Under the pieces are notes generated by a model. The model ran no database searches and was not told the origin of the DNA. It saw only the letters and a program-made list of their open reading frames with translations. Shown one piece after another: positions 21,268 to 27,937 of a stretch of 27,937 nt of DNA. How positions within the stretch are numbered: the stretch's first letter is position 1; each line of letters starts with the position of its first letter. This stretch comes from JAANXG01 sp049583715 (GTDB lineage Bacteria > Pseudomonadota > Gammaproteobacteria > Arenicellales > JAANXG01). Both the position numbers and the translations under genes were made by a program. The stretch spans positions 1 to 27,937 of the forward strand of contig JBAUWJ010000263.1 of assembly GCA_049583715.1 (NCBI GenBank). The letters are read 5' to 3'.

Positions 21268-22310
21268 GCCTGCGGAATCTCGCGCTGCGGAAACGGTGTG
21301 ACTTGCAGGGTCCACTCGGCGCCGTCGGTGCGCCGGACCTTGACCGCCACCTCGGGCGCGTCGCGCCCCTGGCCGTATCGCGCCGTGATGCGTGCCGCCG
21401 TCTCGAGGTCATCCCCGTCCGGCTCGCCCTGGATGATGGCCAGCGGACCGCTGTGGCTCTCGGCCGCGAGACAGGTGAACCGGTTTCGGTAACCGGTCAG
21501 GTAGTTCGTTTCTCCGGCGTCGCGAGCGACGATCAGCTTGAAGCGCTGGTTGGGCCGGATGTGCCGGCCCACCTTGAGCAGCATAATGTCGTCGAGATCG
21601 TAGTCGCGCGATTCCCGGTGGGCCCACAGGTCCCGCAGCTTGGCGCTGTAGCTCGCGTCGGTGAGGAAGCAGCAGCCCCCCGCCGGCTGGGCGTAGTCGC
21701 TGATGCCGAACCGCTCGGCCATCTCCATCTGCGGGCGTCGGCTGCGTCCGCGGATGTCTCCCAGCGCCTCGCGGTCGACCCATCCTTCGCGTTCCGGGAG
21801 AGTCGGCTCGAGGGCCTTGGCGCACAGGGGCCTCAGCAGGCGGTCGAACGCCCCCGATTCGCGCTGGACGATGGGCATCTTCTCGCGGGTCTGGGACTTG
21901 GGGCGCTGGCCGATCACCTCACCAGTGATGATGAAGTCGAAGCCGTTCTCCTCCATCCACTGCCGGGCCTTGCCCACCATGAAGCCCTTGCAGTCCAGGC
22001 AGGGGTTCAGGTTGGCGCCGTAGCCGTGCCGGGGATTGAGCACAACGGACTTGTACTCCTCGATGACGTCGATGATATGCAGCTTGATGCCGAGCTGCTC
22101 GGCCACCCACAAGGCGTTGTTGCGCCTGGGGCGCTCGCGCCGGGCATTGCGGATGGCGTGGGTATGGCCCTCCACGCAGAATCCGGTGAAGAAGTTCAGC
22201 CCCTCGACGTGCACGCCCTGCTCGAGGATCAGCCTGGCGGCCAGCATGGAGTCGAGGCCGCCGGAAATCAGGGCAACGGCTTTGGCTTGTCGGTATGCGG
22301 GTGCGGTCAT
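21255..22310 (-). CDS. PP-loop tRNA thiolase-like protein (MnmA-like)
   Basis: A 351-residue ATP-pyrophosphatase protein. The PP-loop SGGLDS is at residues 16-21. Cys107 in NPCLDCK and Cys214 in GGCCFLTD lie where MnmA (tRNA-U34 2-thiolase) has its two catalytic cysteines (NPxxxCN and GxCF), so a thiolation or sulfur-activating reaction is likely. Homologues are often labelled tRNA (5-methylaminomethyl-2-thiouridylate)-methyltransferase, but no methyltransferase motif is visible. The C-terminal part (about 225-351: DIMLLKVGRHIRPNQRF and onward) differs from the MnmA barrel. I chose the ATG at 22310 because an upstream in-frame ATG would place the leader terminator hairpin inside the gene. The next gene, a TusA-like carrier, overlaps its end. 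Confidence 0.85.
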   Translation of the reverse strand: MTAPAYRQAKAVALISGGLDSMLAARLILEQGVHVEGLNFFTGFCVEGHTHAIRNARRERPRRNNALWVAEQLGIKLHIIDVIEEYKSVVLNPRHGYGANLNPCLDCKGFMVGKARQWMEENGFDFIITGEVIGQRPKSQTREKMPIVQRESGAFDRLLRPLCAKALEPTLPEREGWVDREALGDIRGRSRRPQMEMAERFGISDYAQPAGGCCFLTDASYSAKLRDLWAHRESRDYDLDDIMLLKVGRHIRPNQRFKLIVARDAGETNYLTGYRNRFTCLAAESHSGPLAIIQGEPDGDDLETAARITARYGQGRDAPEVAVKVRRTDGAEWTLQVTPFPQREIPQAWYV

Positions 22311-22340
22311 GGGGAGCCATTCGGGATGATGCGATACGCC

Positions 22341-22449
22341 GTAAAAATGCAAAAGGACCCCGGACATGGGGCCCTCTTGCATTCATTTTCAGGCGAGATT
22401 ACGCCTGCTCCTCCTCGGTGACTTGGGCTTGTGGCCTGTCGCAAGAGGC
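22341..22449 (-). ncRNA. Candidate structured leader RNA (or small RNA) upstream of the PP-loop gene
   Basis: The minus-strand RNA can fold in two exclusive ways. GCCTCTTGC (22449-22441) can pair with GCAAGAGG (22380-22373), closing a junction with two inner hairpins: GGC-CACAA-GCC inside GAC...GTC (22440-22420), and CAGGCG-TAATCT-CGCCTG (about 22407-22390). Alternatively the same GCAAGAGGG strand forms the 5' arm of an intrinsic terminator. This is the layout of a transcription-attenuating riboswitch or leader. I do not recognise it as a known class. It could also be a free small RNA of about 105 nt. Confidence 0.5.
22343..22382 (-). terminator. Intrinsic terminator in the PP-loop leader
   Basis: On the minus strand a 15-bp stem is fully paired counting G-U wobbles (arms 22382-22368 and 22361-22347), with a 6-base loop and a run of T residues after the stem. 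Read on the plus strand two pairs become A-C mismatches, so the structure is adapted to minus-strand transcription. It ends about 33 bases before the PP-loop start codon. Confidence 0.75.
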
Positions 22450-22451
22450 AC

Positions 22452-22478
22452 CTTATCCCAAAAATTTTGCCCTGTCTA
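22452..22478 (-). promoter_or_regulatory. Candidate promoter for the PP-loop leader
   Basis: On the minus strand TAGACA (22478-22473) and GATAAG (22457-22452) are separated by 15 bases. The -35 box is good, the -10 is fair and the spacing is short. Transcription would start at the first stem of the leader RNA. Confidence 0.4.
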
Positions 22479-22532
22479 ATCTTTTGGGGCGCCGGGTCCG
22501 GCCCGGGCGCGACCATCGGCGGCATGCCAAGA

Positions 22533-22538
22533 TATAAT
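22533..22538 (+). promoter_or_regulatory. -10 box of the glyQ operon
   Basis: TATAAT matches the consensus exactly, 34 bp before the glyQ start; the -35 region is poor. A small CCGGC/GCCGG hairpin (22539-22553) would lie at the very 5' end of the message. Confidence 0.6.
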
Positions 22539-22571
22539 CCGGCGTTTTGCCGGACCGGGCGAGCCGACAGC

Positions 22572-23466
<895 letters not shown>

Positions 23467-23474
<8 letters not shown>

Positions 23475-25701
23475 GCGCGAGGACGTTCTGTTCGAGCTGG
23501 GTACCGAGGAGCTGCCGCCGCGCGCCCTTCGAGGCCTCGGCGATGCCCTGGTGGCGGGATTCCGGGAAGGCCTGGCGCGCGAGCAGGTTGCGCTGGAGGC
23601 CATCGAGGGCTTCGCCACGCCACGCCGCCTGGCCGTATTGATTCGTGGCTGCGCCACGAGCCAGCCGGAGCGCCAGGCCGAGCGCCTGGGCCCGGCCGTA
23701 TCCGCCGCCTTCGACGCGTCGGGTGCGCCCACCGCGGCGGCCGAGGGCTTCGCACGGTCCTGCGATACCACGGTGGCCGCCCTCGAGCGGGTCGCTACGG
23801 ACAAGGGCGATCGCGTGGCGTACCGATGGCGCGAACCCGGTCAGGCAACCCTGGAGCTCCTGCCCCGCATCGCCGGGAAGGCCATCGGCGATCTGCCGAT
23901 TCCGAAGAGAATGCGCTGGGGCGAGGCGAGCGTCGAGTTCGTGCGGCCGGTGCACTGGCTGGTGTTCCTGATGGGCGCGCAGGTCGTGCCCTGCAGCCTG
24001 CTGGGTCTCGAGGCCGGGCGCCGCAGCCGGGGTCACCGCTTCCATTGCCGAGAACTCTTGGCCTTGAACCACCCGCGGGAGTACCAGAGCCGGCTCAGGG
24101 ACGAGGGCTACGTCATCGCCGGTTTCGACGAGCGCGAGGCGACCATCCGCAGCCAGGCCCAGCGGCTCGCCGCTGAGCAGGCAGGCACCGCGGACATCGA
24201 TGAGGGCCTGCTGACCGAGGTCGCGGCCCTCACCGAGTGGCCGATCGCGATCGTGGGCAGCTTCGACAAGGCGTTTCTCGGCGTGCCGAGGGAGCTGCTC
24301 GTGCTGACCATGAAGCGGGACCAGCGCTACTTCCCGATCCTCGATGCCTCGGGTGGTCTGTCGAACCGGTTCGTCGCCGTGGCGAACATCGCCAGCCGCC
24401 ACCCGGACGTGGTTCGCCAGGGTAACGAGCGTGTGATCCGGCCGCGCTTCGCGGACGCCAAGTTCTTCTGGGACGAGGACCGCAAGACTCCGCTCGCGGA
24501 CCGCCTGGAAGACCTCAGGGGGGTGGTGTTTCAGGACCGCCTGGGCAGCATGTACGACAAGTCCATGCGGGTGTCGGCGCTGGCTTCGGACATCGCGCTG
24601 CTGACCGGGGCCGATACGGAAAAGGCGGAGCGCGCCGGACGGCTGTGCCGCTGCGACCTGGTGACGCGCACCGTATTCGAGTTTCCCGAAATGCAGGGCA
24701 TCGCGGGCCGCTGCCTGCTGACTCACGAGAGGGCCGGCCCGGAGCTGGCGCAGGCGATGGAAGAGGTCTATATGCCGCGCCACGCGGGAGACGCGCTGCC
24801 GCGGACGAAGGTGGGCACCGTCGTGTCCCTGGCCGAGAAGCTCGATACCCTGGTGGCCATCTTCGCCATCGGCGAGATCCCGACCGGCGACAAGGATCCC
24901 TACGCCTTGCGGCGCGCGGCCCTGGGCGCGCTCAGGATCCTGCGTGAGCAGCAGCTCAGGGTGCCGCTGTGGGCGGTGGTTCAGATTGCGCACAACCGGC
25001 TGGGCGAGGAGCTGAAGTCGGAGGGCACCGTGGAGGCCGTGTACGATTTCATGATGGAACGGCTCAAGGGAACATACCTCGATGAAGGCGTCGACAGCGG
25101 CGTCTTCGGGTCGGTGCTGGAGGTACGGCCTACCACGATCGCCGACTTCGACAAGCGAATCCACGCGGTGACGGAATTCCGTTCCCTGCCGGAAGCCGCG
25201 GCCCTGGCGGTGGCCAACAAGCGTGCCCGCAACATCCTGCGCCAGGCGGGCTTCGACGAGGACACCGCTTCGGTCGACCCGAACCTTCTGTCCGACTCGG
25301 CCGAGGTGCTGCTGAGCGAGCGGGTCACGGCGCTGGAGGCGCAGCTCGAGCCGCTGCTGGAGGTCGGCCAATACGACGCCGCCCTGAGGCTGCTCGCCGG
25401 CCTGCGGGAGCCCGTGGACAGGTTCTTCGACGAGGTGCTGGTGATGGCCGGCGATGCGGCGCTGCGCGCCAACCGCCTGGCGCTGCTGTCGCGGCTGAGC
25501 CAGCTCTTTCTGCAGGTGGCAGATGTCTCGCAGCTCCAGATCTCGACGCGCCAGGCCGGCGAGCGGGCCGATGATCAGACCGAGGTCCGGACCGGGGGCA
25601 GGGGCGGCAGCCGGGACGGTGAAGGCCGGGGGGGAGGGGACCACGGCCGCGACGGCCGGGACCAGGGCGACGTCGGGAAGACAGACCCTGGGCGGGTGTG
25701 A
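23467..25701 (+). CDS. glyS: Glycyl-tRNA synthetase beta subunit, with C-terminal extension
   Basis: A 744-residue beta subunit that binds tRNA-Gly and completes the alpha2beta2 enzyme. It opens with DVLFELGTEELPPRAL. The central KMRWGEASVEFVRPVHWL-like segment (KRMRWG here), the HD-like domain region VGTVVSLAEKLDTLVAIFAIG and the anticodon-binding C-terminal helices ending RLALLSRLSQLFLQVADVSQLQ are all present. E. coli GlyS has 689 residues and stops at about that point. Here the frame continues for about 53 residues of Gly-, Arg- and Asp-rich sequence (RTGGRGGSRDGEGRGGGDHG) with no likeness to the family. The start overlaps glyQ. The stop is 4 bp before gmhB. Confidence 0.96.
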
Positions 25702-25705
25702 TGCG

Positions 25706-26281
25706 ATGAGGCTGGTGATACTGGATCGGGACGGGGTCATTAACCAGGACTCCGACGACTACATCAGGACGCCCGAGCAATGGGTGCCCCTGCCCGGCAG
25801 CCTGGAGGCCATCGCGCGCCTGTGCCGCTCGGAGTACCGGGTGGTGATCATCACCAACCAGTCCGGTGTCGGGCGCGGCCTCATTACCCTGGACATGATG
25901 AACAAGATCCACATGCGCATGTTCGAGCTCATCCGCCAGAAGGGCGGCGAGATCGACGCGCTGCTGTTCTGTCCGCATGCCCCGGACGCCGGCTGCGACT
26001 GCCGCAAGCCGAAGCCGGGCCTGTTTCTCGAGCTGACTCGCCGCCTGAGAGTGAACGTCGCCGGCGTGCCGGCCGTGGGGGATTCCGCCCGCGACCTCGA
26101 TGCCGCAATCGCCGCCGGAGCCGAGCCCGTGCTGGTCCGGACCGGCAAGGGTGCCGAAACCGCCGCAGCGATCGAGCGCGGCGAGTACGGGCGCTTCCAG
26201 GACGTGCGCGTCTACGACGACCTGGCGGCCTTCGTGGACCACCACATGCTGGGCGATGCCTCACGCGACACCATCCGCTGA
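25706..26281 (+). CDS. gmhB: D-glycero-beta-D-manno-heptose-1,7-bisphosphate 7-phosphatase
   Basis: A 191-residue HAD phosphatase, the length of E. coli GmhB, that removes the 7-phosphate in ADP-heptose synthesis for the lipopolysaccharide inner core. The nucleophile motif is LDRDGVIN (Asp7, Asp9), motif II is ITNQSGVGRG, and the zinc loop CPHAPDAGCDC has Cys89, His91, Cys97 and Cys99. CRKPKPG supplies the motif III lysine and VGDSARDLDAA is motif IV. The ATG at 25706 is 4 bp after the glyS stop; an overlapping longer frame into glyS is rejected because the domain starts here. It implies a heptose-containing LPS, hence a Gram-negative cell. Confidence 0.95.
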   Translation: MRLVILDRDGVINQDSDDYIRTPEQWVPLPGSLEAIARLCRSEYRVVIITNQSGVGRGLITLDMMNKIHMRMFELIRQKGGEIDALLFCPHAPDAGCDCRKPKPGLFLELTRRLRVNVAGVPAVGDSARDLDAAIAAGAEPVLVRTGKGAETAAAIERGEYGRFQDVRVYDDLAAFVDHHMLGDASRDTIR

Positions 26282-26299
26282 CGCGGTGATTCTCCGCTG

Positions 26300-27019
26300 A
26301 TGCAGTGGGTCCGCTCGCTGGTGTTCTTCATCGGCATGCTGGTCACGGCGGTGGTCTACACACCGTTCGCCCTGGCCGTGTCGCCGCTGCCGCCGATCAC
26401 GCGCTCGAGGCTCATCGGTGGCTGGGCGAAGATGATCGTCGCCTGGCTGCGCCTCACCTGCGGCTTGACCCACCGCGTCGTCGGGCTGGAGCACCTGCCG
26501 GACAGACCCTGCGTGATTCTCTCCAAGCACCAGTCTGCCTGGGAGACGATCGCCTACCAGGAGATCTTCCCCGCCCAGGCCTGGGTCTTGAAGCGCGAGC
26601 TCCTGTGGGTGCCGTTCTTCGGCTGGGGGCTGGCGGCGACCCGGCCCATCGCCATCGACCGCTCCGCCGGGGTGCGGGCGCTGGACGATGTGGTCAAGCA
26701 GGGCATGGACCGTCTCGCCGGCGGGCGCTACGTGGTGGTCTTCCCCGAAGGCACGCGGATGGCCCCGGGGGAGCGGGGTCGCTACAACCCCGGCGGCGCG
26801 ATGCTCGCCAAGAAGGCCGGGGTGCCGGTCGTCCCGGTCGCCCACAACTCCGGGAGCTTCTGGTCCCGCCGCGGCTTCCTCAAGAAACCGGGGGTCATCG
26901 AGGTCCGCGTGGGCCCACCCATCGAGGTGGCGGAAAAGCGTCCCAAGCAGATCAACGCCGAGGCGGAGGCGTGGATCGAGGCGCAGATGCCGGAGCTGGA
27001 GCCGGGATTACGGCGATAA
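26300..27019 (+). CDS. plsC: 1-acyl-sn-glycerol-3-phosphate acyltransferase (PlsC family)
   Basis: A 239-residue membrane-bound acyltransferase that probably makes phosphatidic acid from lysophosphatidic acid. The N-terminal hydrophobic segment (about 5-30) anchors it in the inner membrane. Motif I reads SKHQSAWE, with His77 and Glu82, an HX4E in place of the usual HX4D; relatives downstream of glyS/gmhB often have this form. RPIAIDRS (motif II), FPEGTR at 148-153 (motif III) and VPVVPVAHNS (motif IV) are present. It lies 18 bp after gmhB and ends the glyQ operon before a hairpin. The family name is firm; the acyl donor and acceptor are not visible. Confidence 0.9.
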   Translation: MQWVRSLVFFIGMLVTAVVYTPFALAVSPLPPITRSRLIGGWAKMIVAWLRLTCGLTHRVVGLEHLPDRPCVILSKHQSAWETIAYQEIFPAQAWVLKRELLWVPFFGWGLAATRPIAIDRSAGVRALDDVVKQGMDRLAGGRYVVVFPEGTRMAPGERGRYNPGGAMLAKKAGVPVVPVAHNSGSFWSRRGFLKKPGVIEVRVGPPIEVAEKRPKQINAEAEAWIEAQMPELEPGLRR

Positions 27020-27045
27020 GCCTGCTGTCGGCGCAGGCCTGGCGT

Positions 27046-27066
27046 GACACCCCGGGCGGGAGTGTC
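27046..27066. terminator. Hairpin between convergent plsC and the 27084 gene
   Basis: GACACCCC pairs with GGGAGTGTC (one bulged A, 4-base loop), 26 bp after the plsC stop and 18 bp from the stop of the facing gene. A longer imperfect inverted repeat (GCCTGG.../...CAGGC) surrounds it. There is no U-tract, so the terminator call is tentative. Confidence 0.5.
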
Positions 27067-27083
27067 CCCTGGTGCGACAGGCT

Positions 27084-27698
27084 TCAGCCGCTGTCCTGCT
27101 TGCAGAGCGTTTCCAGAGGGAACTCGACGGCGGCGCCGTTGACGGCTTTGAGCACGGAGCCGTTGTCGCCGACATCGTAAACAAGATCTCCGTTCTTCGT
27201 CTGGTTCTGCTGGTCCTCGGGTTTGGTCAGCTCGCCGGGCAGGGGCACGTACTTGCCGGTGTCGACGTCGATGGACATACCGGGCTTCAGCCGGAAGGGC
27301 CCGATGCGCTCGGGTGCATAGCCGTCCTCCACGCGGCCGTACTTCACCAGCTCGTCGATGATCAGTTGCACCGTGCCGTCGGCCATGGGCTCGCCGAAGT
27401 GGAACAGGAACTTGGCGTGTGTGTTGAGGTTGGTGGTGAGGATGCCGATTCCGAGGCCCTTGCGGCTTGGATACAGATGGAAGTTCGCTTTCGATACGCC
27501 GTCGAACTGCTCCTTCGAGATCTGCCCCGGCAGGGTCTGCACGTATTTGTCCGGGTTGGTGAGAAACTGCTTGTTCATGAGGCTTTCGAACTCGTCGTAC
27601 ACGACGGAGCAGTCGAAGGTGCCGGCATGGACCTTCACGGAAATGAGCGCCAGCACCAGCGCGCAGGCGAAGGGGGCGGGGTTCTTGAAAGGTCGCAT
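27084..27698 (-). CDS. Secreted hypothetical protein
   Basis: A 204-residue protein I do not recognise. A clear Sec signal peptide (PFACALVLALISVKVHA, about residues 9-25) with an AxA-like VHA end suggests a mature periplasmic protein of about 179 residues beginning GTFDCS. Two cysteines, one near each end of the mature chain (FDCSVV and ETLCKQ), could form a disulfide. The rest looks globular with mixed strands (FHLYPSRKGLGIGILTTNLNTHAKFLFHFG). The ATG at 27698 has only a weak ribosome site. It is convergent with plsC and runs in the same direction as rsmA, about 107 bp downstream of that gene's stop. Confidence 0.7.
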   Translation of the reverse strand: MRPFKNPAPFACALVLALISVKVHAGTFDCSVVYDEFESLMNKQFLTNPDKYVQTLPGQISKEQFDGVSKANFHLYPSRKGLGIGILTTNLNTHAKFLFHFGEPMADGTVQLIIDELVKYGRVEDGYAPERIGPFRLKPGMSIDVDTGKYVPLPGELTKPEDQQNQTKNGDLVYDVGDNGSVLKAVNGAAVEFPLETLCKQDSG

Positions 27699-27805
27699 GA
27701 TCTGAAAGAAGAGCTCGTGTGTCCGCGCGGGGACGAGAGCGGGCGATTATAACGATTTGAGCGGCCGGCGAAACCGACCGGAGCGCCCGAGCGGGTCCCG
27801 GCGGG

Positions 27806-27937
27806 TTATTCCGCAGCCGTCGTGTTCGACAGTTGCGCGAACTGCGCGACGGAGACCTGCTCGGCGCGCCAGCCGGGGGAGATGCCGCAGCGCACGAGCT
27901 CGTCCTCGTCGATCATTCCCTTCAGGGCGTTGCGCAG
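27806..27937 (-). CDS. rsmA: 16S rRNA dimethyladenosine transferase, C-terminal fragment
   Basis: Only the last 43 codons lie in the window. The minus strand translates LRNALKGMI...LVRCGISPGWRAEQVSVAQF and ends AQLSNTTAAE-stop. This is the C-terminal signature of RsmA/KsgA (…LRNALK… GIDP..RAE.LS...F), which dimethylates two adjacent adenines near the 3' end of 16S rRNA. The gene continues beyond the right edge. Confidence 0.85.
   Translation of the reverse strand: MRNALKGMIDEDELVRCGISPGWRAEQVSVAQFAQLSNTTAAE

Noticed and set aside
22431..22571. Longer N-terminus for GlyQ from an upstream start
   Set aside because: It would cross a consensus TATAAT and add a 47-residue stretch not found in GlyQ proteins, which begin at the TFQ segment.

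Overview
The window is a piece of chromosome from a high-GC gammaproteobacterium. The taxon is inferred from gene content and order: glnA-glnL-glnG under a sigma54/NtrC promoter, glyQ-glyS-gmhB-plsC, PepN, a YafJ very close to the E. coli protein, an SAH riboswitch on ahcY, and a KsgA tail at the edge. The sequence gives no species name. The heavy GC bias at third positions fills the antisense strands with long spurious reading frames. I see no tRNA, rRNA, prophage, insertion sequence or CRISPR array.

Layout. 1-459 is non-coding, with a 156-bp-period duplication carrying a dispersed palindromic repeat. 460-1748 holds a glyoxalase II-type hydrolase and a YbaK-type deacylase, coupled. 1765-3020 holds two unrecognised proteins. 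3049-5979 (minus) holds a DUF6065-like protein and a fusion of a TVP38/DedA-type membrane domain to an FAD disulfide oxidoreductase. 6158-9061 (minus) is pepN preceded by a two-helix membrane peptide. A DUF465 coiled-coil peptide follows at 9148. 9465-13488 (minus) is a methyl-cycle cluster: ahcY with an SAH riboswitch, yafJ and metK, with palindromic repeats in its spacers. 13570-16600 (plus) has a Tat-exported phosphoesterase and a fusion of a multi-helix membrane domain to a nucleotidyltransferase-like domain. 16649-20622 (minus) is glnA-glnL-glnG, with two NtrC sites and a -24/-12 promoter before glnA and a third NtrC site just before glnL. 20986-22310 (minus) is a MnmA-like PP-loop thiolase overlapping a TusA-like sulfur carrier. 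Its leader can form either a long closing stem or an intrinsic terminator. 22572-27019 (plus) is glyQ-glyS-gmhB-plsC. The end holds a secreted protein and the 3' end of rsmA.

How the genes work together. MetK makes SAM, and AhcY clears the SAH left by methylation; ahcY is under direct SAH sensing by RNA. GlnL/GlnG control glnA through sigma54 and probably repress their own internal promoter. The PP-loop/TusA pair looks like a compact sulfur-relay unit for tRNA or another substrate. The most novel candidates are the leader RNA of the PP-loop gene (22341-22449), the dispersed palindromic repeat family, and the membrane-nucleotidyltransferase fusion.
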